64,000 bases of DNA from Clostridia bacterium (GCA_017473435.1 JAFULG010000002.1:168664-232663); one strand, 5' to 3'; shown: positions 1 through 8,136, numbered from the stretch's first letter. The notes: generated by a model from the letters alone, not told the origin. Program-made: numbers and translations.

Positions 1-357
1 AAAGTTTCTGCCGGTCTTGGCGGCGGTGTCGGTAGAATGAGAGAGGTCTGTGGAGCGGTAAGCGGTGCGGCAATGGTAATAGGAAGCATTACCTGCGCTA
101 CCGATGGAGACGACAAGCAGAGCAAGGCAAAAAACTATGAGCTTGTCCGTGAATTTGCGGAGCGATTCAAGCAACGGCACGGTGATACCGTAATCTGCCG
201 GGAGATGCTTAAATTAAATATACCGATGGAAAATTCAGCTATGCCTGAAAATCGCACAGCTGAATATTATAAAAACCGTCCCTGTCTCAAGGCTGTTGAG
301 GACGCGGCGGATATACTTTCACAAATAATTGAGGAATATGAAAAGGAGAGAATTTAA
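1..357 (+). CDS. C_GCAxxG_C_C family redox protein (5' truncated by window edge)
   Basis: The reading frame is open from base 1, so the gene starts upstream of the window. The visible 118 residues carry the core of the C_GCAxxG_C_C family: a Gly-rich turn (GLGGGVGR, residues 4-11 of the visible part), then the C-G-A-V-S-G motif, a later CATDG segment and a C-terminal helix with one more Cys. The family is thought to use its conserved cysteines in redox or metal binding; its exact reaction is not established. The stop at 355-357 lies one base before the start of the following flavoprotein gene, so the two are almost certainly co-transcribed and may work in one electron-transfer step. Confidence 0.85.
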   Translation, partial: KVSAGLGGGVGRMREVCGAVSGAAMVIGSITCATDGDDKQSKAKNYELVREFAERFKQRHGDTVICREMLKLNIPMENSAMPENRTAEYYKNRPCLKAVEDAADILSQIIEEYEKERI

Positions 358-358
358 A

Positions 359-1771
359 ATGAATATTCTTATCGTAAACGGAAGCCCCAAAGGCAAGTAC
401 AGTATCACATTGCAGACAGGTAAATATCTTGAACTGCTTTATCCCGAGCATAAGTTTGAGGTTATTCACGCAGGTCAGATTATCAAAAAGCTTCAGCGTG
501 ATTTCACTCCTGCAAGGGAAATGCTTGAAAATGCTGATCTTGTGATTTTCTCTTACCCCGTTTATACTTTTATTGCACCCTCGCAGCTTCATTATTTCAT
601 TGACCTGATGAAGAAGAGCGGCATTGACTTTTCAGAGAAGTTTGCAACGCAGATTTCAACCTCAAAGCATTTCTATGACGTGACTGCTCATAAGTATATT
701 GAAGATAATTGCCATGATATGGGCTTTAAGTATCTCAAGGGTCTTTCTGCCGATATGGATGATCTTTCAACAGAAAAAGGTCAGAAGGAAGCAGAGGAGT
801 TTTTCAGCCTTGTGCTCTGGCAGATTGAGAATAATTTCTATGAGCTTCCTCAGAGAGAAAAGCGTAAGGTTAAGAAGCCCGTGAAGGCAACAGCAGACTG
901 TGAGAACATTGCGAAAAGCGGCGGAACGGTTGCTATTGTTACCGATGCAACCCCCGATGACAAGAATCTTCTTACAATGATTGAACGCTTCAGAAAAAAG
1001 GTTTCACTCAATACAAAGGTTATAAACATCAGTGATTTCCCCATCAAGGGCGGATGTTTGGGTTGCTTCAAGTGTGCGGTATCAGGAGATTGCTTCTATA
1101 AAGACGGCTATCAGCAGCTTCTCCGTGATGAAATTCAGAGCTGTGATGCAACGGTTTACGCGTTTACAATCAAGGATCACTCAATGGGTCCCCGTTTCAA
1201 GATGTATGATGACAGACAGTTCTGTAACGGACACCGTACGGTTACAATGGGTGCCCCTGTCGGTTATCTTGTCAGCGGTGAATACAGCATTGAAAAGAAT
1301 CTTCAGACAATTCTCGAAGGTAGAGCAGGCGTTGGCGGCAATTATCTTTGCGGTGTTGCAACAGACGAATTTGAGCCTGACAGAGAGGTTGACCGTCTTG
1401 CCGGTACTCTTGCCTACGCTATTAAGAATAAGTACACTCAGCCTGCTGATTTCCTCGGCGTTGGCGGTATGAAGATTTTCCGTGACCTTATTTTCGTTAT
1501 GCAGGGTCTTATGAAGGCTGACCATAAGTTCTACAAGGCTCACGGTCAGTACGACTTCCCCCAGAAGCAGATGCCGAGAGTTATTGCAATGTATCTTGTA
1601 GGCGGACTTATGGCAATGCCTGTCAAGGGCGGCAAGGCTAAATCAAAGATGACGCAGATGATGAATGAGGGTATGATTATGCCTTATCAGAAGGCACTGA
1701 AAATTGCTGAAAAGCGTGGTGCGGAGAAGAAGGCCGCTGCGGAGGAGAAGGAGACTGTTGAAGCGAAGTAA
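359..1771 (+). CDS. Two-domain iron-sulfur flavoprotein / NAD(P)H-dependent oxidoreductase
   Basis: The protein has 470 aa. The ATG at 359 is chosen over upstream codons because AAAGGAG lies 10 bases before it. Two flavodoxin-like folds are in tandem: domain 1 opens with NILIVNGSPKG (FMN phosphate loop), domain 2 near residue 188 with GGTVAIVTDATP. Domain 2 holds a compact C-x2-C-x2-C-x5-C cluster (GGCLGCFKCAVSGDC, about residue 225-240), the arrangement known from [4Fe-4S] iron-sulfur flavoproteins (Isf). The tail is Lys/Glu/Ala-rich. Most flavodoxin-like oxidoreductases have one domain, so the duplication is unusual. It follows the C_GCAxxG_C_C gene by one base. A cytosolic electron-transfer enzyme is likely; the substrate is unknown. 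Confidence 0.85.
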   Translation: MNILIVNGSPKGKYSITLQTGKYLELLYPEHKFEVIHAGQIIKKLQRDFTPAREMLENADLVIFSYPVYTFIAPSQLHYFIDLMKKSGIDFSEKFATQISTSKHFYDVTAHKYIEDNCHDMGFKYLKGLSADMDDLSTEKGQKEAEEFFSLVLWQIENNFYELPQREKRKVKKPVKATADCENIAKSGGTVAIVTDATPDDKNLLTMIERFRKKVSLNTKVINISDFPIKGGCLGCFKCAVSGDCFYKDGYQQLLRDEIQSCDATVYAFTIKDHSMGPRFKMYDDRQFCNGHRTVTMGAPVGYLVSGEYSIEKNLQTILEGRAGVGGNYLCGVATDEFEPDREVDRLAGTLAYAIKNKYTQPADFLGVGGMKIFRDLIFVMQGLMKADHKFYKAHGQYDFPQKQMPRVIAMYLVGGLMAMPVKGGKAKSKMTQMMNEGMIMPYQKALKIAEKRGAEKKAAAEEKETVEAK

Positions 1772-1831
1772 ACAAAAAGTTTTTTTGGTTACTTTTTTTA
1801 CAAAAAAAAGTAATGCCTCGCGGCGAGCGAT
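1769..1831 (+). repeat. Stop-codon-anchored hairpin repeat, copy A
   Basis: The repeat begins with the TAA stop of the flavoprotein gene. It then has AAAGTT-TTTG, a hairpin (1789-1799 with 802-813 of the next hundred, i.e. 1802-1813, loop AC) and a conserved GCC.CGCGGCGAGCGAT tail. Copy B (2267-2326) is its inverse on the other side of the XRE gene. The stem sequence differs from copies B and D but stays paired. Confidence 0.7.
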
Positions 1832-1843
1832 AAAAATAATAGC

Positions 1844-1885
1844 AAAAACACCCTGACAGACAAAATTTGTCCGTCAGGGTGTTTT
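1844..1885 (+). terminator. Intrinsic terminator after flavoprotein operon
   Basis: AAAACACCCTGACAGACAAA pairs with TTTGTCCGTCAGGGTGTTTT with one mismatch and almost no loop. The A-rich left arm and T-rich right arm make it work in both directions. Confidence 0.8.
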
Positions 1886-1922
1886 CACTGTATGGCAACA
1901 ATTGAGCTTTACATTTATTTTA

Positions 1923-1969
1923 TACTACTATTTGTAGGATTTCAATATGTTTTACTACTTTTTGTAGTA
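1923..1969 (+). promoter_or_regulatory. Two palindromic operator-like boxes upstream of XRE gene
   Basis: TACTACTATTTGTAGGA (1923-1939) and TACTACTTTTTGTAGTA (1953-1969) are near-identical imperfect palindromes of form CTAC-n5-GTAG, offset by exactly 30 bp (about three helical turns). They lie 27-73 bp before the regulator's ATG. The placement suggests autoregulation by the XRE protein. I could not assign a clear -35/-10 pair here. Confidence 0.6.
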
Positions 1970-1995
1970 TTGTATGAAATGAGGTGAAAGCAATT

Positions 1996-2223
1996 ATGGA
2001 TTATAGACATAAATTTAAAGATTTAAGAGTGGATAATGATCTGACACAACAGAACATTGCAGAAATATGCGGTGTTTCGGATGCAACTGTAGGACATTGG
2101 GAAAATCTTAAAAGAGATATGAAAATTGATAGTATAGTTAAGCTTTGCAGGTTTTACAATGTTTCACCTGAATATATTTTTGGTTTTACAAATGAAATTA
2201 AAATGTTATCAGACAAAAAGTAA
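1996..2223 (+). CDS. XRE-family helix-turn-helix transcriptional regulator
   Basis: This 75-aa protein is almost only an HTH_3 (Cro/CI-type) domain: LTQQNIAEICGVSDATVGHW (about residues 16-35) is the HTH, followed by the usual helix with LCRFYNVSPEYIFG. The start is ATG 1996, with GAGGTGAAAG 6-15 bases before it. A GTG at 1984 overlaps the Shine-Dalgarno and is less likely. The gene stands alone, preceded by twin palindromic boxes and followed by a terminator, and is bracketed by inverted copies of a hairpin repeat. It has no partner gene such as a toxin. Small solitary XRE proteins often repress their own promoter or an adjacent mobile element; the target here is unknown. Confidence 0.9.
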   Translation: MDYRHKFKDLRVDNDLTQQNIAEICGVSDATVGHWENLKRDMKIDSIVKLCRFYNVSPEYIFGFTNEIKMLSDKK

Positions 2224-2250
2224 GAACGGGTTTTCGCCCGTTCTTGTTTT
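2222..2250 (+). terminator. Intrinsic terminator after XRE gene
   Basis: AAGAACGGG-tttt-CGCCCGTTCTT followed by GTTTT, starting inside the stop codon of the XRE gene. Confidence 0.85.
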
Positions 2251-2266
2251 ATAGTATTGTTTATAT

Positions 2267-2326
2267 ATCGCTCGCCGCGGGGCATTCTTTCTTGTAAGAA
2301 AGAATCAAAGAACTTTGCTTGTTTTA
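2267..2326 (-). repeat. Stop-codon-anchored hairpin repeat, copy B
   Basis: Read on the minus strand it starts with the TAA stop of the DHHW-protein gene (2324-2326). It continues with AAAGTTCTTTG, a perfect 10-bp stem (2284-2293 with 2296-2305, loop AC) and GCCCCGCGGCGAGCGAT. It is inverted relative to copy A and nearly identical to copy D. Confidence 0.75.
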
Positions 2327-3421
2327 TCTTAAACTTGAGCTGTTGTTTACAATCGCCGTGCCGTAAACAAACATAACATCCTGATTGTCAAAGCTGACAA
2401 ACTGCTTCACCATACTTGTCGGAATGTATCTCGTATCGATCAGCGTAACCTTACTGTACCCGGGAATAAGCAATGGTGCAAGACTGCTTGAAAAAGAGTC
2501 CCTGAAAAGGATAAGTTCCTTGCCCACTTCACCCTTAGGGTTAGTGATTTCTATAATCGAAACTGCACCCGAAAGGAAAATGTCATATCTGTCAAGGGCT
2601 TCAAGCTTGCTTAAATCGTAAACCTTGGTTATGCCCTCTTTTTCAATGTTAGTTACGGTTGCACCCTCAATCTCCTCGTTAGTGAGGTAAAAGAGTCTGT
2701 CCGTTTCAAGAGGGAGTGCCGACTGTCCGTAATAAACACCGTAAAATTCACCGGCCTCCTTTTTCTCAAGTGCCTCAAGGGGAGCAACACCGAGTTTTTT
2801 TCTGATGTAATTTGCCACGGGCACAAGCTCCTCCTGTCTCCAATGGCTGTCGGTGGTGTAGTACATATCAGCGGAAAGAAGAGGCTTTATTTCAATTTCC
2901 TCAAAAGCTTCGGGAAGACCTGCCAACGTAAGCTCGTAAAGCTCGTCAAAGTCAAAGTGAGGATAAATCGTACCTTCGGTAAGGAAGGTGTTTTTATCGG
3001 GAATGAGGCTGAAATATACCTTGCATTCAGTATCTTTAAGGTAAGTGTCGTAAAGTTTGGTGATTTTTTCTGTAAAATGGTTTACAGAAGAGCCGTGAAT
3101 TTTTCTGTCAAGCTTTGTTGCATAGCCGTCGATGATGACAATGTCGTTGTTGTCTTTCTGACCGAGTACGTTAAAATGAAACTTTGCTTTAAGTGTACGG
3201 AAGCTGTTTCTTAACGGGAATTGGTCGGTAAGATAGGCTTCGAAATTGTGCATAAAGTATCCGTCAAAAAGGCTTGAAAGGCTTATTTCAGGCAGCTGTT
3301 GGAGCTTGCGACGCTCCCAGAAAGAGATTTCTGCGTCGGGAAGAACAACCTGAAAAAGGGTAAAGCCGCTGATGATAAGTATAAAAACTGCCGTTATAAG
3401 AATATTTTTAGTTTTATTCAT
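2324..3421 (-). CDS. DHHW-motif / AlgX-AlgJ-like membrane-anchored protein
   Basis: The protein has 365 aa. The start is ATG 3421, with AAGGGAGGT 7 bases upstream; longer in-frame extensions overlap the MBOAT gene and lack a ribosome site. An N-terminal signal anchor (residues about 5-25) leads to an extracellular domain that contains ERRKLQQLPEIS, FEAYLTDQFPLRNSF and TDSHW, all hallmarks of DHHW/AlgX-N family SGNH-like proteins. These act outside the membrane with an MBOAT acyltransferase to O-acetylate a surface polymer. It is the last gene of a three-gene operon (lipoprotein, MBOAT, this protein), 13 bases after the MBOAT stop. The acceptor polymer is not known. Confidence 0.85.
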   Translation of the reverse strand: MNKTKNILITAVFILIISGFTLFQVVLPDAEISFWERRKLQQLPEISLSSLFDGYFMHNFEAYLTDQFPLRNSFRTLKAKFHFNVLGQKDNNDIVIIDGYATKLDRKIHGSSVNHFTEKITKLYDTYLKDTECKVYFSLIPDKNTFLTEGTIYPHFDFDELYELTLAGLPEAFEEIEIKPLLSADMYYTTDSHWRQEELVPVANYIRKKLGVAPLEALEKKEAGEFYGVYYGQSALPLETDRLFYLTNEEIEGATVTNIEKEGITKVYDLSKLEALDRYDIFLSGAVSIIEITNPKGEVGKELILFRDSFSSSLAPLLIPGYSKVTLIDTRYIPTSMVKQFVSFDNQDVMFVYGTAIVNNSSSLR

Positions 3422-3434
3422 ATCGCAACCTCCC

Positions 3435-4826
3435 TTAAAATCTGAAATACAGGAACGGATTAAACGAGCCGTCAACAAGGTAGGCGGTGCTCAGAATAAG
3501 AATAACACCTACTCCTAAAACTTCTATAACCTGGACAACTGCATTCTTTTCTGTTTTTTTGAAAAGGTTTTTACAAAGGGGAGTTGCGCCGATGAAAGCC
3601 AGAACAAGCAGTACGGCATAGGACGAAAGGTTATAAACCGTATCATCACTTATAAGGGGAAGTCCACCGAGGCCGAACATGATGCTAAGGTCGTTTTTTG
3701 CCATAGTGAAGGTATCGGCGTTAAAGATTACAAAGGATATAAGAACAAAAAAGAGGACATAGATGTGTTGAAAAAATGCGGGGAATTTTTCGAGGCGCTT
3801 TTTCAGGAAGAGCTTTTCGACTATAAGAAGAATACCGAAATATAGACCCCATGCCATAAAAGTCCAGTTTGCACCGTGCCAGAGACCTGTGAGGCACCAG
3901 ACAACGAGGATGTTGAAAATCTGTCTTTTTGCGCCTACTCTGTTGCCGCCGAGGGGGATGTAAACATAATCACGGAACCATGAACCGAGAGAAATATGCC
4001 ATCGTCTCCAGAACTCGGTGATGCTTTTTGAGATAAAGGGATAGTTGAAGTTTTCCAAAAAGCGAAATCCGAGCATTCTGCCCATACCTATAGCCATATC
4101 GCTGTAGGCGGAAAAGTCAAAGTAAATCTGCAGCGCAAAGCAGGCGGCATAAACCCAGGCGAAGAGTACGGATGGCTCTGCACTTTCTCGGTATGCGGTG
4201 CAGAATGAACCTAAAAGATTGGCAATAAGCACCTTTTTTCCAAGGCCTACGGTGAAACGGCGGATGCCTGAAGCAACCTTTTCAAGTGAATGCTTTCTTT
4301 CTGAAAGGTCCTCTGATACAGTTGTATAGCGGACAATAGGGCCTGCAATAAGCTGGGGGAAAAGCGTGATATAGGTTGCAAGACTTATAAAATTCTTTTG
4401 AGCAGGAGCATCACCGCGGTAAACGTCTACAAGGTAGCTTAATGCCTGAAAGGTGTAAAAGCTGATGCCTATAGGAAGCGTAAGCTTCAAAAGAGGGATA
4501 TCTGCTCCTGTAAGGGAGTTTACGGAGCCCAAAAGAAAATCGGCATACTTGAACAAAGCAAGAAGCCCGAGGGGCACCGCTACTGACACAGTCAGCAGCA
4601 ATTTGCCCTTCGGGTCATTACGTCGTTTTTCAATTAAGATTCCCGCAAAGTAACAGAAGGTTATCGTAAATACCATTACAAGTGCGTACTTAGGCTCTCC
4701 CCACCAATAAAAGAGAAGTGAGAAGATCAGAAGCACAGGGTTTTTAATTTTCCTCGGTGCGATTACATAACAAAGTAATACCGCAGGAAGGAAAAAGTAA
4801 AGAAAGGGAATCGATGAGAAAACCAT
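3435..4826 (-). CDS. MBOAT family membrane-bound O-acyltransferase (AlgI-like)
   Basis: The protein has 463 aa and about 11 hydrophobic segments. The N-terminus MVFSSIPFLYFFLP and YWWGEPKY are typical of AlgI/DltB-like MBOATs. The block EFWRRWHISLGSWFRDYVYIP (about 270-291) and WHGANWTF with the catalytic His at about residue 317 match the family. It should move an acyl group from a cytoplasmic donor across the membrane for transfer to a polysaccharide or teichoic-acid-like polymer, with the downstream DHHW protein as the extracellular partner. No dltA/dltC genes are nearby, which argues for O-acetylation rather than D-alanylation. It begins 6 bases after the DUF4358 lipoprotein gene. Confidence 0.92.
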   Translation of the reverse strand: MVFSSIPFLYFFLPAVLLCYVIAPRKIKNPVLLIFSLLFYWWGEPKYALVMVFTITFCYFAGILIEKRRNDPKGKLLLTVSVAVPLGLLALFKYADFLLGSVNSLTGADIPLLKLTLPIGISFYTFQALSYLVDVYRGDAPAQKNFISLATYITLFPQLIAGPIVRYTTVSEDLSERKHSLEKVASGIRRFTVGLGKKVLIANLLGSFCTAYRESAEPSVLFAWVYAACFALQIYFDFSAYSDMAIGMGRMLGFRFLENFNYPFISKSITEFWRRWHISLGSWFRDYVYIPLGGNRVGAKRQIFNILVVWCLTGLWHGANWTFMAWGLYFGILLIVEKLFLKKRLEKFPAFFQHIYVLFFVLISFVIFNADTFTMAKNDLSIMFGLGGLPLISDDTVYNLSSYAVLLVLAFIGATPLCKNLFKKTEKNAVVQVIEVLGVGVILILSTAYLVDGSFNPFLYFRF

Positions 4827-4832
4827 CAGTTA

Positions 4833-5435
4833 TCAGCCTCTTGTAAGAATTTCGCCTGAAAGAACAGAAGCATTGCCGTTTGTTGCGTTGCCGTCGGTTG
4901 CTTTGGACTGACCGCTGATTACTTCAGCAAATGCATCAACCATACCGTCAGCAAGGCCGGGAGCAAGCTGTGAGGATACCATTACAAGCATAATAATGTC
5001 TTTGCAGGAAACAACACGGAGCTGATCAGCTTCAACGCAAATCCATTTTCTTGTGTTGATGTTTTCGAACATTGTCTTCTTGATTTCTTCAATCTTGTCA
5101 GCATCTTCAACTCTTGCAACAACGAGTGAGTAAGCCTGAGCACCGATCATTGACTCTGAGAAGAAAGCCTCCTTAAGGCCTGTCTTGATGATTGTGCCGT
5201 CAGTTACGTTTTCATCAACGGGGAAGCCGAGGTAAGCGTTAACGCTCCAGGGGTCTGAAAGTTCAACAGGCATTGCTTCGCAAGTCATGAACTCAACGGG
5301 CTGCTTCTCGTAAATAGATGCGATTACTGCTGAAAGCTCACCTTCGTAAGCTTCAACCTTTGATGTATTTCCGCCGCAGGCTGCAAAGCATACAAGCAGA
5401 ATAAGTGCTAATGAGATTGCTAATATTTTTTTCAT
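4833..5435 (-). CDS. DUF4358-type lipoprotein
   Basis: The protein has 200 aa. ATG 5435 is preferred because GGAGGAC sits 8-14 bases upstream; a second ATG five codons earlier overlaps that site. A lipoprotein signal (MKKILAISLALILLVCFAAC, lipobox Cys at residue 20) is followed by a domain with a repeated alpha/beta pattern that I recognise as DUF4358. A Ser/Asn/Gly-rich tail follows. In clostridia, DUF4358 lipoproteins are often encoded with MBOAT plus DHHW proteins, as here, so a part in surface-polymer acylation is inferred. The biochemical role is unknown. It is the first gene of the operon. Confidence 0.75.
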   Translation of the reverse strand: MKKILAISLALILLVCFAACGGNTSKVEAYEGELSAVIASIYEKQPVEFMTCEAMPVELSDPWSVNAYLGFPVDENVTDGTIIKTGLKEAFFSESMIGAQAYSLVVARVEDADKIEEIKKTMFENINTRKWICVEADQLRVVSCKDIIMLVMVSSQLAPGLADGMVDAFAEVISGQSKATDGNATNGNASVLSGEILTRG

Positions 5436-5561
5436 TTTTTTGTCCTCCATAAATTATTATTAAATTTAGCAGGGATATTTATACCTTAATAATTAGGCGT
5501 ATTTTGGAATAATTTGTGAAGTAAATGTTAATTTAGATGAACAATGTTGCAACCATTGCTA

Positions 5562-6281
5562 TCAATGTCGTGTGTCGTCGCTGAAGCACTCACACCACCT
5601 TGCGGAAAAGGAAGGCTTCTCACCGCCTTTGTAAAGATGGGATAGGTCGCCGAAGCTGCTGCAGGTGAATATAGCCTTGCCCTTTTCACGCTCCTGGCTC
5701 TGAATTACCGTAACAGAAGTGGGTAACGCCACAAAGTTGTGCCAGAAAATCATAGGAGAAACGCTGAAAAGGTGGGAGAGGATAACCGCCTCAACGCCGA
5801 AGTGGCAGAAAAGCACGATTGTGTCGTGGTTTTCGCTAACAACATCAAAAAGTCTGCCGTTATGTACATAGCCGTGCTTTGCGAGTATACCGTCAATGCC
5901 CTCGCATACCTTTTTGTATTCCTCGGGAACATTGCGGCTTTGCATAAGGTCAACGCCCTGCCACTTTTCATAGGAGTAGTAGTCGTCAATTGCCGTCCAG
6001 TATGAGGGCATTCTGTCCCAGCAATGGGTTTTACCCCTTTCCGGGTGGTCTACCGTACCCCTGAATTCCTGTAAAAAGTCGCAGATTTCCGCTTTACGCT
6101 TCATTTTTTTGAGGGTATAGGATGCTGTCTTTTTTGCTCTGCCCAAGGGTGAGCAGTAAAAGGCGGCAACATCCATTTTTGAAATACGCTGAGCAAGTAG
6201 CTTTGCCTCACGTATACCCTTTGTTGTAAGGGTGTCAAGAGCGTAGTTGGGGTCTCCGTGGCGGATAATGATTATTTGCAT
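5562..6281 (-). CDS. Histidine phosphatase family protein
   Basis: The protein has 239 aa. The N-terminal RHGDPNY (residues 7-13) holds the phospho-accepting His of the phosphoglycerate-mutase-like superfamily. YCSPLGRAKKTA (about 42-53) supplies the phosphate-binding Arg, and HFGVE (about 160) the second catalytic His. Family members dephosphorylate sugars, nucleotides or proteins; sequence alone does not fix the substrate. It follows the YcxB-like gene by 12 bases on the same strand and probably shares its transcript. Confidence 0.85.
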   Translation of the reverse strand: MQIIIIRHGDPNYALDTLTTKGIREAKLLAQRISKMDVAAFYCSPLGRAKKTASYTLKKMKRKAEICDFLQEFRGTVDHPERGKTHCWDRMPSYWTAIDDYYSYEKWQGVDLMQSRNVPEEYKKVCEGIDGILAKHGYVHNGRLFDVVSENHDTIVLFCHFGVEAVILSHLFSVSPMIFWHNFVALPTSVTVIQSQEREKGKAIFTCSSFGDLSHLYKGGEKPSFSARWCECFSDDTRH

Positions 6282-6293
6282 TGCTTCACATCC

Positions 6294-6851
6294 TTAAATT
6301 TTTTCAAAGAATTCAATGTTTTTTGTAAGTGTGCCGAGGAAAGCAAGAAAAGCATTTTCTTCTTCCTTATCACGGAAGCATTCAAAGGGGACAATGTAAC
6401 CTCTCATGCCGTCAATGAAAATGAAAGCGTACTGATTCATTATAACGCATATTCTGTCAATTGCCGTATAGTTGACCTCGCTTTTGTTGTCGGGAGCAAT
6501 TTCCTTGAAAAAGTCGTCGTAAAATTCAAGCACGGACTCGGGGGTGTAAGGCTTTTTAGCTCTGCCTTTTACGAGCATACGTGTAAAAGATTTTGTGAAA
6601 ACAGAATTCCACTTTTTGTAGCCGAGTAAAAAAATCAGCTCGCAGGCACAAAGCAGGATAATACCGACAACCGTTGTGGGGGTTATTCCTTCTGTAACAA
6701 CAAGGTTTATTGCAAAGGCAATGAAAATTAATGAAACAAGTATTTTGTTGCTGACATCTGTCTTTTTGCTGACGGATGAATTTTTGAGTGCGAATTCATT
6801 GTAGCGGATATAATCCGCATCTGTAAGCTTAACATCAAAGCTGAAATGCAT
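6294..6851 (-). CDS. YcxB-like membrane protein
   Basis: The protein has 185 aa. After a short hydrophilic stretch come two adjacent membrane segments (about residues 38-55 and 60-80). A C-terminal soluble domain contains EFYDDFFKE and YTAIDRICVIMNQYAFIFI, the pattern of the YcxB-like C-terminal domain. The family has no firm function. AAGGAGTG lies 7-14 bases before ATG 6851. It leads a two-gene unit with the histidine phosphatase. Confidence 0.7.
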   Translation of the reverse strand: MHFSFDVKLTDADYIRYNEFALKNSSVSKKTDVSNKILVSLIFIAFAINLVVTEGITPTTVVGIILLCACELIFLLGYKKWNSVFTKSFTRMLVKGRAKKPYTPESVLEFYDDFFKEIAPDNKSEVNYTAIDRICVIMNQYAFIFIDGMRGYIVPFECFRDKEEENAFLAFLGTLTKNIEFFEKI

Positions 6852-6868
6852 AAAATCACTCCTTCGTT

Positions 6869-6895
6869 AAAAAGGGGATGCCGTGGGGCATCCCC
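6869..6895 (-). terminator. Intrinsic terminator on minus strand
   Basis: GGGGATGCC-ccac-GGCATCCCC followed by TTTTT when read on the minus strand. It ends transcripts coming from the DUF2804 gene before the YcxB-like gene. Confidence 0.75.
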
Positions 6896-7022
6896 TATGG
6901 GCTGAGTTGGGTGTGAGATCCTCCCACCGCTATGCGGTCCCCCCTCCCTTTCAGGGAGGAGAATATTTCCCTCCCATAAAAGGGGAGGTGTCAAAATCTA
7001 TAATTTTGACGGAGGGGTTCCC
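6896..7022. repeat. Interspersed palindromic repeat (CCTCCC/GGGAGG family)
   Basis: A run of nested inverted repeats fills this gap: CTCCCACCGCTATGCGGTCCC, CCCTCCCTTTCAGGGAGG, CCCTCCCATAAAAGGGGAGG and GTCAAAATCTATAATTTTGAC. It has no open frame with a ribosome site. The layout is that of dispersed intergenic repeats found in many gut Clostridia. It lies directly downstream of the DUF2804 gene. Confidence 0.6.
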
Positions 7023-7035
7023 TGACTACTTTAAC

Positions 7036-8136
7036 TTACCACTTGTTCTCCACATATTCGCAGAAGGCGTACATATCCTTAACCTCAAGCACCTTGCCGC
7101 AGTCAAGGGTTACTGTACCGTTCCACATGCCGTGCACCTGATGAGTATGCATACGGAGAATACCGAGATTCATATCAGAATGATGGTCAAAGGTGGGAGT
7201 CATTGTAAGGTTGAAGCGTCCGTCCTCGGATACAAACTTCCACTCGTTCATAAACTTGTCGGGCTTGGGGAATTCCTCAACGTCAACTGCGCCGAACTTG
7301 TGAGCCTTGCCGTCGTAGAAAAGAGCGGTTTCGGTAGCGTTGGTTTCGTCACCGATTGCCCAGGTGATTTCAAATCCGAAGAGGTGCTTTTCACCGTTTT
7401 CGTCGGTAAGGTAGGTTGAGCCGTTACCCCAGTACCATACCATCTGGTGAGGTGTGTTTACACGGCCCCAGTCAAGGGCACAGAAGGCGCTGTCCTTTGT
7501 AAACTCGTAAACGTCGTCGCCAAACTTGTAGTAGCCTTCGCAGGGCATACAGTTCTGCTTTGTGGTCATAAAGTACTTTGTGCTGTCGCCCTCAAAGGGG
7601 AGAACGGTTGTGATGTTTTCAAGTCCGGGCATAATGTCCATATCGAACTTGCATTCAACAACCTTATCCTTTACGGGCATTTTAAAGTAAAGAGTTCTTG
7701 ATGTCTCTCTTGTGTCAAAATCAAATTCGGCCTTGCCGATTTTTGCGCCGAAACGGTTGGGAACATCACCCTTTTTGGGAGGAATATATTTGCCACCGCC
7801 AAGGAAAAGCTGTGTTGCGTCAGCAATAACCTTGCCTGCCTTGAGGTCGATAAGCTTTGCTGCAACGTAGCCGCCGATGCCGATGTTTGCAAAGCTTAAC
7901 TGCACCATATAGTTGCCGTCAGCAACCTGATAGAAGTCCCATTCCTTTTTGCTTGTGGGTGAGCCCTTTTTTGTGAAATCTCTGTTGTAGTCAAAAACGT
8001 TGTGTCTTGCCCAACCCTTTGCAAGGAGTGTACCGTCGGAGGCGAGGAGGGGAGTTTCCTCGGTGTACTCGGTCTGCTTGGATTTGCATTTCCAGTTTTT
8101 GTATGTCTGATAGGTTCTTAAGGTTTCTTTGCTCAT
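7036..8136 (-). CDS. DUF2804 domain-containing protein
   Basis: The protein has 366 aa and no signal peptide or membrane segment. Recognised features are the N-terminal DGTLLAKGWARHNVFDYNR, the central ALDWGRVNTPHQMVWYWG and the C-terminal HTHQVHGMWNGTVTLDCGK, all typical of DUF2804. The fold is probably lipocalin-like (calycin-related), with a role in binding or altering a lipid-like ligand, but no reaction is established. AAGGAGAAAG precedes ATG 8136. It has its own promoter (8175-8203). Confidence 0.8.
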   Translation of the reverse strand: MSKETLRTYQTYKNWKCKSKQTEYTEETPLLASDGTLLAKGWARHNVFDYNRDFTKKGSPTSKKEWDFYQVADGNYMVQLSFANIGIGGYVAAKLIDLKAGKVIADATQLFLGGGKYIPPKKGDVPNRFGAKIGKAEFDFDTRETSRTLYFKMPVKDKVVECKFDMDIMPGLENITTVLPFEGDSTKYFMTTKQNCMPCEGYYKFGDDVYEFTKDSAFCALDWGRVNTPHQMVWYWGNGSTYLTDENGEKHLFGFEITWAIGDETNATETALFYDGKAHKFGAVDVEEFPKPDKFMNEWKFVSEDGRFNLTMTPTFDHHSDMNLGILRMHTHQVHGMWNGTVTLDCGKVLEVKDMYAFCEYVENKW

